Below, one piece after another: positions 1-8,007 of a stretch of DNA of 29,670 bases. The position numbers and the translations under genes were made by a program. Source of the DNA: Porticoccus sp963974675 (GTDB lineage Bacteria > Pseudomonadota > Gammaproteobacteria > Pseudomonadales > Porticoccaceae); the NCBI GenBank assembly GCA_963974675.1, contig CAXBDQ010000025.1, forward strand, positions 1 to 29,670. Direction: 5' to 3'. The stretch's first letter is position 1. Each line of letters opens with the position of its first letter. Under the pieces are notes generated by a model, which worked only from the letters and a program-made list of their open reading frames with translations, ran no database searches and was not told the DNA's origin.

Positions 1-80
1 CGTTTTTTAAAAGGATTTAAAAGTATGAAAAATCTAAGAAAACAACCATACAAGTATTAAAGATCTAGTGCTAAGGATTA

Positions 81-884
81 ATGATGGCTGATATTGATAA
101 TCAAAATGACGGGTCGGGTAGTGATAATTCCTCTCCGAACCCTGACGACAATAGTTCGTCGCCCCAGCAGGAAAAGGCTCGACATAAAGGCATTTATCTT
201 CTGCCAAATTTATTTACCACTGGTGCTATGTTCGCTGGCTTCTATGCCATTCTTGCGGGTATGGATGGCAAGTTTGAGGCCGCCTCCATTGCCATTTTTG
301 TGGCGATGATCTTCGATGGCCTTGATGGAACTGTGGCTCGGATGACAAACACATCCAGTGAATTTGGTGTTCAGTACGATAGCCTTTCCGATATGGTTTC
401 TTTTGGTGTCGCTCCAGCAGTGGTGGCTTTTAGTTGGATCTTGAATGAAGTGGGCCGAATAGGTTGGGCTGCTGCCTTTATTTATGCCTCTTGCGCTGCA
501 TTGAGATTGGCACGCTTCAATACACAGGTTGATGTTGTAGATAAGCGATATTTTATCGGTATCGCGAGTCCGACGGCGGCGGCATTGGTTGCTGGCATGG
601 TGTGGAGCAGTTATGACGTAGAACCTACGACTCAGCTGGCTCTGATAGCTGCTCTAGTGACAGCGTTGTCTGGGTTATTGATGGTTTCCAATTTTCGTTA
701 CCATAGCCTTAAGGGTTTAGATCTGAAAGGAAAGGTCCCTTTTGTGGTTATCTTCGCTGTGGTGATGGCTCTGATTGTTGTGATTATTGATCCACCACGA
801 ATTTTGTTTATTTTTGCAGTGATCTACAGTCTTTCGGCACCAGTGATGTGGTTGTGGCAGAAGACTCGGCGTACAAAAATATAA
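81..884 (+). CDS. pssA: CDP-diacylglycerol--serine O-phosphatidyltransferase
   Basis: This integral membrane enzyme makes phosphatidylserine from CDP-diacylglycerol and serine, the first committed step to phosphatidylethanolamine. The CDP-alcohol phosphotransferase signature is complete near residues 78-105: DGLDGTVAR, then G, D and D at the expected spacing (FGVQYDSLSD). About 30 polar, Ser/Asn/Pro-rich N-terminal residues precede the first hydrophobic helix, and several further helices follow to the C-terminus. An AAGGA Shine-Dalgarno at 73-77 lies 3 nt from the first ATG (81) and 6 nt from the second (84), so initiation at 84 may be preferred. A hairpin terminator follows directly. In pseudomonads pssA commonly sits between ilvC and leuA, and leuA is indeed next. 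Family assignment is firm. Confidence 0.95.
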   Translation: MMADIDNQNDGSGSDNSSPNPDDNSSSPQQEKARHKGIYLLPNLFTTGAMFAGFYAILAGMDGKFEAASIAIFVAMIFDGLDGTVARMTNTSSEFGVQYDSLSDMVSFGVAPAVVAFSWILNEVGRIGWAAAFIYASCAALRLARFNTQVDVVDKRYFIGIASPTAAALVAGMVWSSYDVEPTTQLALIAALVTALSGLLMVSNFRYHSLKGLDLKGKVPFVVIFAVVMALIVVIIDPPRILFIFAVIYSLSAPVMWLWQKTRRTKI

Positions 885-903
885 GGTCGCCGATAAATGA
901 AGG

Positions 904-930
904 CGCCCCATATTGGATGGGGCGTGTTTC
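904..930 (+). terminator. Rho-independent terminator after pssA
   Basis: A 7-bp GC-rich stem, CGCCCCA (904-910) with TGGGGCG (918-924), encloses a 7-nt loop and is followed by TGTTTC. The T tract is short but the position, 20 nt past the pssA stop, fits a terminator separating pssA from the leuA leader. Confidence 0.7.
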
Positions 931-964
931 ACCTAGACTTATTTTGAGGGGTTGGCAAGCAGGC

Positions 965-978
965 TCAAACCTGTTTGA
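965..978. promoter_or_regulatory. Short perfect dyad upstream of the leuA leader
   Basis: TCAAAC-CT-GTTTGA is a perfect 14-bp inverted repeat between the pssA terminator and the leuA leader peptide. It could be an operator for the leuA promoter or chance. I see no convincing sigma-70 -35/-10 pair next to it; TATAAA at 1012-1017 is the best -10 candidate. Confidence 0.3.
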
Positions 979-1051
979 ATAAGGTCTTAGTTAGTCACTT
1001 TGACTACTGGTTATAAATGTACATCATCCAAAGAGCTTGGTTGTTAACAAT

Positions 1052-1141
1052 ATGATGCTTTTCGTTAACCATACAGTATTCACACAACGGGTCATCTTTG
1101 CTCGTTGTGTTTCAGCTCGCCTGCTACTTCTTCTGCCCTGA
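1052..1141 (+). CDS. leuL: leu operon leader peptide (attenuation)
   Basis: This 29-codon ORF starts ATG ATG and ends in five consecutive leucine codons (CTG CTA CTT CTT CTG, 1121-1135), then Pro and TGA. It lies 130 nt upstream of leuA on the same strand in a region with no other gene. A run of codons for the pathway's product amino acid just before the leader stop is the hallmark of classical ribosome-mediated attenuation. Scarce charged Leu-tRNA would stall the ribosome on the run and let transcription continue into leuA. The ribosome-binding site is weak (AAAGAG near 1030-1035, rather distant). The peptide is too short for routine gene callers. Assignment rests on the Leu run, position and downstream pairing options. 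Confidence 0.8.
   Translation: MMLFVNHTVFTQRVIFARCVSARLLLLLP
1082..1110 (+). promoter_or_regulatory. Leader RNA stem-loop within the leu leader ORF
   Basis: ACACAACG (1082-1089) pairs perfectly with CGTTGTGT (1103-1110) around a 13-nt loop. It forms inside the leader ORF, just before the Leu codons, and would be melted by a translating ribosome. A transcriptional pause hairpin that couples polymerase to ribosome is the natural reading; this is inferred. Confidence 0.5.
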
Positions 1142-1224
1142 GGGGCATATACTCTTTTTAAAATTTTAATCTTTCCTATTTGCAAATCCCTCCTGTCACA
1201 GGGAGAATTCGCGTACTTATTTTT
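1134..1224 (+). promoter_or_regulatory. Candidate leuA attenuator, four alternately pairing segments
   Basis: Segment 1 (TGCCC, 1134-1138) overlaps the last Leu codon and can pair with segment 2 (GGGCA, 1143-1147). Segment 2, as GAGGGG (1140-1145), can instead pair with segment 3, TCCCTC (1187-1192). Segment 3, as TCCCT (1187-1191), can pair with segment 4, AGGGA (1200-1204), with a U-rich stretch at 1217-1224 downstream. A ribosome stalled on the Leu codons would mask segment 1, free segment 2 to pair with 3, and prevent the 3:4 hairpin. The helices are only 5-6 bp and the U tract is 12 nt past the 3:4 stem, so the exact terminator is uncertain. The remainder of 885-1271 shows no other gene. 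Confidence 0.5.
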
Positions 1225-1271
1225 GTCCAGTCCTTGTTAATATGAGGGCGGAAGATTTGGAGTAGCAATAA

Positions 1272-2819
1272 ATGGACAAACAAGCGTTAATAATTTTTGA
1301 TACAACTCTCCGTGATGGAGAGCAGAGTCCTGGTGCCTCTATGACCCGGGAAGAAAAGTTGCGGGTGGCAAGGGCTTTGGAAAAGCTCCGGGTGGATGTC
1401 ATTGAGGCGGGTTTTGCCGTTTCTAGCCCCGGTGATTTTGCATCAGTGAAGGCCATCGCAGAGGCAATTAAGGACAGTACCGTATGTAGTCTGGCGCGTA
1501 CGATGCCATTGGATATTGAGCGAGCGGCAGAAGCGTTAAAAAATGCGAATTCTGGACGCATTCATACCTTTATTGCTACATCGCCTATTCATATGAAGTA
1601 CAAGCTACAAATGTCGCCTGATCAGGTGGTCAGTCAGGCGGTGGCGGCGGTGAAGCAAGCGCGTAATCTCATCGATGATGTGGAATTTTCATTGGAAGAT
1701 GCCAGTCGTTCAGAATTTGATTTTATGTGTCGTATTATTGAAGACGTAATCAATGCGGGTGCTCGTACCATTAATTTACCCGATACCGTTGGTTATGGCT
1801 TCCCTGAAGAATATGCGGATACCATCGGTCGTCTGATTCAGAATATTCCGAATGCTGACAAAGCTGTTTTTTCTGTACATTGCCATAATGACCTTGGGCT
1901 GGCTGTGTCCAATTCCTTGGCCGCGGTAATGAAGGGTGCTCGACAGGTAGAGTGCACTATCAATGGCTTGGGTGAGCGTGCAGGTAATGCGGCACTAGAG
2001 GAAGTCGTCATGGCGGTGAGAACCCGGAAAGATATTTTTCCGGTGGAAACGCGTATCGATACGACTCAAATTTCCTCAATATCACGTTTGGTTTCCAGCA
2101 TTACCGGTTTTCCTGTACAGCCTAATAAAGCGATTGTTGGTGCAAATGCCTTTGCCCATGAATCAGGTATTCATCAGGATGGAATACTGAAGCACCGTGA
2201 AACCTACGAAATAATGCGGGCTCAGGATGTTGGTTTAAGTACCAATAAGATTGTCTTGGGTAAGCTTTCGGGTCGGGCAGCCTTTGCCGCACGCCTAGAA
2301 GAGCTTGGCACTAAGTTTGAAAGTAAAGATGAGCTTAATGAGGCTTTTGTCCGATTTAAGACTTTGGCGGATAAGAAGCGTGAAATTTACGATGAAGATC
2401 TCCAGGCACTGGTTTCAGAAATACAGCTAAATGAGTCGAATGGCGACCAAATCACTTTGGAAAGCTTGGAAGTTGTTTCTAAAACAGGTCAGCTTCCCCA
2501 TGCGGAGCTTACGTTGAATTATAAAGGTGAGTCATACAACTCATCAGCCGAGGGTGATGGCCCGGTAGATGCTGCATTCAAAGCCATAGAAAAGCTGGCT
2601 AAAAGTGCAACGGAACTCAAGCTTTACTCTGTAAATGCGGTAACAGCGGGTACTGATTCTCAAGGTGAGGTTACTGTTCGTTTGGAAAAGGGTGGGCGAA
2701 TGGTTAATGGTCAGGGTGCAGATACCGATATTTTGGTGGCTAGCGTCAAGGCGTACTTACATGCGTTGAACCTGATAGAAAACCCTGATCGTTTGCACCC
2801 CCAGCTAGATGGTGTATAG
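1272..2819 (+). CDS. leuA: 2-isopropylmalate synthase
   Basis: It condenses acetyl-CoA with 2-ketoisovalerate to 2-isopropylmalate, the first committed step of leucine synthesis, in the cytoplasm. The N-terminal TIM-barrel opens with the family signature FDTTLRDGEQSPG at residues 9-21, and the metal-binding HxH appears in SVHCHNDLGLA near residue 204. The last ~125 residues form the regulatory domain that gives leucine feedback inhibition. Length (515 aa) is typical for the proteobacterial enzyme. A GGAG Shine-Dalgarno sits 9 nt before the ATG. Control by the upstream leader peptide is likely. The holD-like gene follows 8 nt after the stop, so those genes may share transcription. Confidence 0.97.
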   Translation: MDKQALIIFDTTLRDGEQSPGASMTREEKLRVARALEKLRVDVIEAGFAVSSPGDFASVKAIAEAIKDSTVCSLARTMPLDIERAAEALKNANSGRIHTFIATSPIHMKYKLQMSPDQVVSQAVAAVKQARNLIDDVEFSLEDASRSEFDFMCRIIEDVINAGARTINLPDTVGYGFPEEYADTIGRLIQNIPNADKAVFSVHCHNDLGLAVSNSLAAVMKGARQVECTINGLGERAGNAALEEVVMAVRTRKDIFPVETRIDTTQISSISRLVSSITGFPVQPNKAIVGANAFAHESGIHQDGILKHRETYEIMRAQDVGLSTNKIVLGKLSGRAAFAARLEELGTKFESKDELNEAFVRFKTLADKKREIYDEDLQALVSEIQLNESNGDQITLESLEVVSKTGQLPHAELTLNYKGESYNSSAEGDGPVDAAFKAIEKLAKSATELKLYSVNAVTAGTDSQGEVTVRLEKGGRMVNGQGADTDILVASVKAYLHALNLIENPDRLHPQLDGV

Positions 2820-2827
2820 GTCATACT

Positions 2828-3625
2828 ATGAATCCAGAGCTGCGTAACTGGTATCTTTCTAACTTAGGCATTGTGCAATATGTGCCAAAAGGGCAGGAGC
2901 CAGTTACGTTGCAATTTCACTCTGATCCCGTTGTAGGTGATGCTGAATCTGAACCGGGTCCTGAATCTGGTCAAAGTCATCTTGCTGCGGGTGGTAAAGC
3001 TAGTCTGGTAGAAGCTAGCAGTGTTAAGGCTCAAGTTGCGAACGTCCTTGGACTGATGGATGTTAAAACGGTTGATGCTCGAACAGCTGAAGAAAAAGAA
3101 CCTCTACCTTTAAATAATACTGAGGGCACCCTCACTTCCGTAAATCCGGCAGTAAGCTTTAGACTTGCCTGTTGGCATCCCTGTGACGATCTATTGGTTT
3201 TTAACCAGCTCGACCTTGGTAAGGAGCCTGATAGTGCGCAATGCCAGTTACTTGGCAACATCTTGCGGGCTATAGGTCGATTACCTAACGGTTTGCCATC
3301 CCCTGAACTCATTGATTGGCCCATGGGCAGAAGTGGTCGCGAGGGGATAGATGAAGGCGAGTCAGGTGCCCGCACAATGTTGTCGGTTTTTCTTGATGCC
3401 CGAATTAAAAAGCACGGCGTGTTATGGGTGCTATTGATGGGGGAGCAAGCATCAGAGCTATTATCACCTGTTAATAAACCCTATGGGGAGCTATTGGGCG
3501 AGACTGATGAAGTTACAGGGGGAGCCAAGGCTATTACTATCAGGGGCTTGCAGGAAATGTTGCAGGATTCAGGAGCTAAGCGACAGAGTTGGCTGGCGAT
3601 TCAAGGTCTTGTAGACAAAAAATGA
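2828..3625 (+). CDS. holD: DNA polymerase III psi subunit, large Pseudomonas-type
   Basis: The N-terminus (RNWYLSNLGIVQYVPKG, residues 6-22) matches the start of E. coli HolD (RDWQLQQLGITQW), the stretch by which psi takes part in the clamp loader. It lies directly upstream of rimI, the same order as holD-rimI in E. coli. At 265 aa it is about twice the E. coli protein, but Pseudomonas aeruginosa psi is known to be similarly enlarged. After a variable acidic, Ser/Gly-rich linker (~residues 35-110) comes a folded-looking region (CWHPCDDLLVFNQLD onward) of unknown role, absent from E. coli HolD. Psi links the clamp loader to chi and single-strand binding protein. Overall sequence is divergent, so the name rests on the N-terminal motif plus synteny. 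Confidence 0.75.
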   Translation: MNPELRNWYLSNLGIVQYVPKGQEPVTLQFHSDPVVGDAESEPGPESGQSHLAAGGKASLVEASSVKAQVANVLGLMDVKTVDARTAEEKEPLPLNNTEGTLTSVNPAVSFRLACWHPCDDLLVFNQLDLGKEPDSAQCQLLGNILRAIGRLPNGLPSPELIDWPMGRSGREGIDEGESGARTMLSVFLDARIKKHGVLWVLLMGEQASELLSPVNKPYGELLGETDEVTGGAKAITIRGLQEMLQDSGAKRQSWLAIQGLVDKK

Positions 3626-3647
3626 ACTATCATTTGAGTATTCCCCT

Positions 3648-4079
3648 TTGAACATTCGCCCTATGAGTATGTCTGATGTTAGCCCTGTCTGCCATATTGA
3701 GCAGCAGGTCACTCCACATCCTTGGCGAGAAAGTGAATTTCTTGATAGTTATGCCAAGCATTGCTGTTTGGTTTTGGATGTAGATAGCTCAGTTATAGGT
3801 TATGCCATTTATCAGATAGTGGTGGGGGAGGCGGAAATACTCAATATCGCCATTGATCCTGCCTGTCAGGGAAAGGGTTATGGGCGGCAACTACTTGAAT
3901 ATATGGTTGACCTCGTATCTAAACAAGCAGAACGATTTTTTTTAGAAGTGAGAGTGAGCAATAGTAGTGCCATCCAACTCTATGAAAGTGTTGGATTTGT
4001 GGAGGTCTGCCTACGAAGAAATTATTACCAAACGGCAGAGGGGCCAGAAGATGCAATTTTAATGGCCATGGAGCTATAG
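3648..4079 (+). CDS. rimI: Ribosomal protein S18-alanine N-acetyltransferase
   Basis: This GNAT-fold enzyme transfers acetyl from acetyl-CoA to the N-terminal alanine of ribosomal protein S18. The acetyl-CoA pyrophosphate loop is QGKGYGRQLLEY near residues 79-90. The substrate-side signatures HIEQ, PHPW, LEVRVSNSSAIQLYESVGF and RRNYY align well with E. coli RimI. I chose the TTG at 3648 because the first beta strand (NIRPMSMSD) is needed to match the family; the first in-frame ATG, at 3663, would cut into that strand. No strong ribosome-binding site is visible, and the gene starts 22 nt after holD stops, so translation may depend on coupling to holD. Confidence 0.92.
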   Translation: MNIRPMSMSDVSPVCHIEQQVTPHPWRESEFLDSYAKHCCLVLDVDSSVIGYAIYQIVVGEAEILNIAIDPACQGKGYGRQLLEYMVDLVSKQAERFFLEVRVSNSSAIQLYESVGFVEVCLRRNYYQTAEGPEDAILMAMEL

Positions 4080-4370
4080 GACACTTTATTTAAAGCGTTG
4101 TACTGTGTTTTTATTTTCTGTTGTGATAGGCAGATATCAGCCAGAAATTTTTTAAATACAATAGTTGATAACTAAAGCCAGTATTTTCCTTGAAGTTGAT
4201 AGCAAAACAAGTGTGACAGAGTTGGCAGTTTTGAAAAATTTATCGGAAGTTCTATGCCGCCCGTCGGTATATACGACCACAGTGCTTTTTTAATGAGACA
4301 GCTTTTTTAGAATGGTGATATTGAAATAGTTTGCTTGAGGCTATATGTAGAAAATGAAAGAGGTGGTGGC
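4080..4370. other. Intergenic region between rimI and the GGDEF-EAL gene
   Basis: This AT-rich stretch has no coding pattern I can support on either strand. There is no clear terminator for rimI. A small GTCG-GTATATA-CGAC dyad is present near 4264-4278; its role, if any, is unknown. A promoter for the downstream gene is expected here but I cannot pick a convincing one. Confidence 0.4.
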
Positions 4371-6713
4371 GTGACGATAAAAACAGATAGTCGTGATTCA
4401 GCCAGACTAAAAATGTCTAAGCTGATGTTGCACCGCCTACCGCTTTGTATTGGCGTTTCTGCAATTTTTGGGTCAGTTCTGGCCTACGTATGGCAAGAAC
4501 TGTTGTCCAGCTGGCAGTTTATATCATGGTGTATTTACCTGATAGTGGTATCTCTCATCAACTTGGCTTTGGTGAAATACTGTACTCCTGACGATCGTGA
4601 AGATGAAATATCTGACGCCAAGTCTAAGGATATCGATCGATTAACCTTGGTGGTTGCCATTTCCAGTGGTCTAGCTTGGCTTATGGCCAGTGTCATTCAA
4701 TATAATAATCCACTTCCTAATTCTTGGCTTTACCTCTCCATTCTGCTTTGTATTGCCGCGAGTAGCGGTGTTCTTTATTGTTATAACATTAAGGCGGCAT
4801 TGATAGTCGTGAGTATGACGCTTGTCCCTTGTTTTATTGAAATATTACAAACAGACAAGGAGAAGGTGGCTTATTTTGTGGCTTCTGTGTTTATTTATTT
4901 TTCCACACTTTATGTGGTGCTTATTCAACTTCATAACTTGTTGAAAAAAAATCTTCAGTTACGATTTACTTCTGAAATTGCGATTAAGCAACAGGCAGAG
5001 AGTAGCTATCTTTTTGAGCAGCATTGGTTAAAGGCGCCATTTGCTGCGATTCAGTGGGATAGAAACCAGAACGTTATTGACTGGAATCCTCGGGCTGAGG
5101 AAATTTTTGGTTATGCGAAACAAGAGATCTTGGGCAAGCACTCATCTTTTCTTGATCCTAACCCATCTGATAAAGAAGCCCGAAAAATGTGGTCAGCATT
5201 GTATCGTCGGCAAAAGGATGGCTACCACAGTATTCATGGTGTCAGAAGCAAGGACAATAGTGTCTTGACCTGTGAATGGCATAACACGCCACTATTAAAA
5301 GATGGCAGATTAATTGGTGCTGCATCGTTTGTTGAGGACATAACCTCTCAAGTAGAAGCTGAAAAAACCATTAAACGTCAGGCGAGTTATGACAACTTAA
5401 CGGGTTTGCCAAACCGTAGGCGAATGATGGAAGAGCTGGAGCGGGCTATTTCCCGTAGTCAACGTACTCGCCAATATGCCGCGGTATTATTTCTCGATTT
5501 AGATCACTTTAAAGATATAAATGATACCCAGGGTCATCATGTAGGCGACTTAGTACTTAAACATTTTGCCGATATTCTTCGAGACGCTGTTCGGGCTGAA
5601 GATGTCGTCGCTCGTTTTGGTGGTGATGAGTTCGTTATTCTTGTAGAAGATTTGGGTTGGCAGGGAGGGGACGCGCGCACCAAGGTACTTTCTATTGCTG
5701 ACAAAATTCTCGATATGGGGAATAACGTAGATATTGTTGAAGGTGTTGAGTATGACCTTGATGTGAGTGGAGGCATTGTGTTGTTTAGCAGTGGAAATGC
5801 GTCTTCTCACGATATATTGAAGCAGGCTGATTTGGCCATGTATCGCGTGAAAACTTCGGGTCGGAAGGGCTTTTGTTTTTATGATGATTCTATGGCCATT
5901 GATGCGGAATACCGAGTAGCACTGATCAGAGAATTGCGCCAAGGGTTGAAAAAAGCTGAATTTGATTTGCATTTTCAGCCTATTGTCGATAGTTCAGGCC
6001 ATATTTTCAGTGCGGAGTCTTTGCTGCGTTGGAATCGTCCAATGCAGCGTGTAGCGGCAGCGGGAGAGTTTATTGATTTAATGGCTTCGCTGCCCATGAT
6101 GCATGAGGTTGGTTATTGGTTACTTGAAAAAATCTGCCGCAGTATCGTTCTTTGGCATGAGCAGGAAGGCTTTCCTGATGATCTTGTGATGTTTGTCAAT
6201 ATTAGTCCAAAACAGTTGCAAGATGAGCGATTTGCGAGAGAAGTTATAAAGATAGTCGATAGCTTTGGTGTTACCCCCTCGCAGTTGGTCTTTGAGATTA
6301 CAGAGGAAAGCCTGATTCACAACTTAGAAAAGGTTCAAGGTCAGCTTGATGAGCTTATTGAATATGGAATCAAAATCGCGCTAGATGATTTTGGTACAGG
6401 TTATTCTTCTTTGGCCATGCTTCAAGGTTTGCCAGTTCAATATGTAAAGTTGGATCGAGAATTTATTTGTAATTTGGACGAAGACGATGACTCGTATTCA
6501 ATTGTTGAAGCTGTCGTTAAACTTTGTGATGTCTTATCGCTGAAAGTCATTGCTGAGGGGGTTGAAAATGAACAACAGTACCTCACTTTGAAAAAAATGG
6601 GCTGTCATTACTTCCAAGGTTATTATTTTAAAAAGCCCATGCCTGAAAATGAATTTGTCGCTATGTTGACTACAGAAGTTGAAGAAAAAAGACCGCGGTT
6701 GGTTGTTGTCTGA
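4371..6713 (+). CDS. Membrane PAS-GGDEF-EAL cyclic-di-GMP enzyme
   Basis: The N-terminus has about six hydrophobic helices (residues ~15-200), resembling a membrane sensor module but not one I can name. A PAS domain follows (~220-325: FAAIQWDRNQNVIDWNPRAEEIFGY), then GGDEF (~330-500) and EAL (~520-770). The diguanylate cyclase site is intact (RFGGDEF), with an RxxD inhibitory site (RAED) at the canonical position five residues before it. In the EAL domain the name motif reads ESLLRW rather than EALLRW, but the catalytic residues look present (EITEESL, DDFGTGYSSL, KLD, EGVEN, GYYFKKPMP). It may therefore both make and degrade c-di-GMP. I prefer the GTG at 4371, preceded by GAGGTGG, over an in-frame TTG at 4335. 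Unusual starts make this uncertain. It appears to be a single-gene unit. Confidence 0.92.
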   Translation: MTIKTDSRDSARLKMSKLMLHRLPLCIGVSAIFGSVLAYVWQELLSSWQFISWCIYLIVVSLINLALVKYCTPDDREDEISDAKSKDIDRLTLVVAISSGLAWLMASVIQYNNPLPNSWLYLSILLCIAASSGVLYCYNIKAALIVVSMTLVPCFIEILQTDKEKVAYFVASVFIYFSTLYVVLIQLHNLLKKNLQLRFTSEIAIKQQAESSYLFEQHWLKAPFAAIQWDRNQNVIDWNPRAEEIFGYAKQEILGKHSSFLDPNPSDKEARKMWSALYRRQKDGYHSIHGVRSKDNSVLTCEWHNTPLLKDGRLIGAASFVEDITSQVEAEKTIKRQASYDNLTGLPNRRRMMEELERAISRSQRTRQYAAVLFLDLDHFKDINDTQGHHVGDLVLKHFADILRDAVRAEDVVARFGGDEFVILVEDLGWQGGDARTKVLSIADKILDMGNNVDIVEGVEYDLDVSGGIVLFSSGNASSHDILKQADLAMYRVKTSGRKGFCFYDDSMAIDAEYRVALIRELRQGLKKAEFDLHFQPIVDSSGHIFSAESLLRWNRPMQRVAAAGEFIDLMASLPMMHEVGYWLLEKICRSIVLWHEQEGFPDDLVMFVNISPKQLQDERFAREVIKIVDSFGVTPSQLVFEITEESLIHNLEKVQGQLDELIEYGIKIALDDFGTGYSSLAMLQGLPVQYVKLDREFICNLDEDDDSYSIVEAVVKLCDVLSLKVIAEGVENEQQYLTLKKMGCHYFQGYYFKKPMPENEFVAMLTTEVEEKRPRLVVV

Positions 6714-6786
6714 GTTATCACTGTTGATGGGTGGGCGTCAGTTTAGGTTATAGTTGGCTTACTCGATACTGAATAGAGAGCATGCC

Positions 6787-7731
6787 ATGGTAGTTATTCC
6801 GGTTGGTATCAGTGCCTGTCTGCTGGGTGAAGAAGTTCGTCATAATGGTGGGCATAAACGCGATGCTTACATCACAGGTACTTTAAGCCAGTATTTTGAT
6901 TTTCTTTCCTTTTGCCCCGAGATGGGCATAGGCCTTGGCGTACCAAGACCGGCCATTCGTCTTATTGCTTCTGATCAGGGTGTTCGTGCTGTCGGTAGCA
7001 GAGATAGTAGCTTGGATGTGACGGATAAGCTGGTCGCCTTTAGCCATTCAACCTTTGATCAAATTGAACATTTATCCGGATATATATTGAAACGAGCCTC
7101 CCCTAGTTGTGGTATGGAGCGGGTTAAGGTCTATAACCAGAAAAATATGCCGGATCCTGTGGGCAGCGGTATTTTTGCGGCAGAGATTATGAGTCGTTTT
7201 CCGTTGTTACCCATTGAAGAGGAAGGGCGGCTAGGTGATCCTGGCTTGAGAGAAAATTTTATCCAGCGAGTATTTATTTATCACCGTTGGCGTACTGAAT
7301 ATGCGAATAAGCTAACCGTTCAAAGACTGACAGAATTTCATGCACGGCATAAGCTCATTTTTATGAGCCATGATCAGAATCAGAGTCGATCACTGGGTAA
7401 AATTGCTGCATCAGCAAATCAAAATAACTTAGAAGTGGTGGCGGACGAATACATCTGCGTGGCCATGAAAACGTTAAAAGTCATCGCTACCAGAAAAAAC
7501 CATGTCAATGTTTTGCAGCATATTCAAGGTTACTTAAAAAAACATTTGGATGCCGATGACAAAAAAGAACTGGTTGACGTGATTGGCCGGTATCATCATG
7601 GTGAGTTACCGTTAATTGTGCCGATAACATTACTGTTGCATCATTTTCGAAAGTCGCCCAGCGAGTACATTGAGCAGTCCTGGTACATCAAGCCTTATCC
7701 GGCAGAATTGAAACTTAGAAATCAGTTGTGA
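6787..7731 (+). CDS. DUF523-DUF1722 fusion protein (TudS/YbgA-like)
   Basis: The first ~150 residues are a DUF523 domain with three conserved cysteines at 11 (ISACLLG), 43 (FCPEMGIGLGVPR) and 108 (SPSCG). In the DUF523 protein TudS, three such cysteines hold a [4Fe-4S] cluster used to desulfurise 2-thiouracil. The rest is a DUF1722 (YbgA) domain, beginning near LTEFHARHKLIFMSHDQ. The two-domain fusion is common in gammaproteobacteria, often near photolyase genes, but no such neighbour is present here. The true substrate is unknown; RNA-salvage thiobase desulfuration is a hypothesis. The ATG at 6787 follows an AGAGAG; an upstream in-frame TTG (6754) lacks support and would add 11 residues. Confidence 0.88.
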   Translation: MVVIPVGISACLLGEEVRHNGGHKRDAYITGTLSQYFDFLSFCPEMGIGLGVPRPAIRLIASDQGVRAVGSRDSSLDVTDKLVAFSHSTFDQIEHLSGYILKRASPSCGMERVKVYNQKNMPDPVGSGIFAAEIMSRFPLLPIEEEGRLGDPGLRENFIQRVFIYHRWRTEYANKLTVQRLTEFHARHKLIFMSHDQNQSRSLGKIAASANQNNLEVVADEYICVAMKTLKVIATRKNHVNVLQHIQGYLKKHLDADDKKELVDVIGRYHHGELPLIVPITLLLHHFRKSPSEYIEQSWYIKPYPAELKLRNQL

Positions 7732-7782
7732 TTTTGTAAAGAAAAGGTGAAATGAAATTTAGTCTAGGACGGTAATACCATC

Positions 7783-8007
7783 ATGATGAAAAACACGATT
7801 AAGTGGCCAAAATTTCTCCTTGTACTGGATATACTAGGGGCCATAATAGTCGCGGCAGGTATTATCGAGTATTTAGATACGGGCAGCTTGAACTCAGCCC
7901 TATTCATAGTTGCGGGATTGTTGCTAATGCTGCCACTGACACTACATATTCTTAAGTTGTTTCCTGGTAAGGGTATGGGGAAAAATAAACCAGATGGAGA
8001 GCATTAA
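7783..8007 (+). CDS. Small two-helix membrane protein, unknown function
   Basis: This 74-residue protein has two predicted membrane helices: FLLVLDILGAIIVAAGIIEY and ALFIVAGLLLMLPLTLHIL. It ends in a short basic/Gly tail (FPGKGMGKNKPDGEH). Its TAA overlaps the ATG of the nfeD-like gene (TAATG), so it is almost certainly co-translated with nfeD and the SPFH gene. No family is recognised by eye. The coupling suggests a role with the NfeD/SPFH pair in the membrane. Start is one of two adjacent ATGs (7783 or 7786); no strong ribosome-binding site is visible. Confidence 0.75.
   Translation: MMKNTIKWPKFLLVLDILGAIIVAAGIIEYLDTGSLNSALFIVAGLLLMLPLTLHILKLFPGKGMGKNKPDGEH

Noticed and set aside
1217..1561. 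Minus-strand ORF over the leuA start
   Set aside because: Antisense shadow of the conserved leuA N-terminus.
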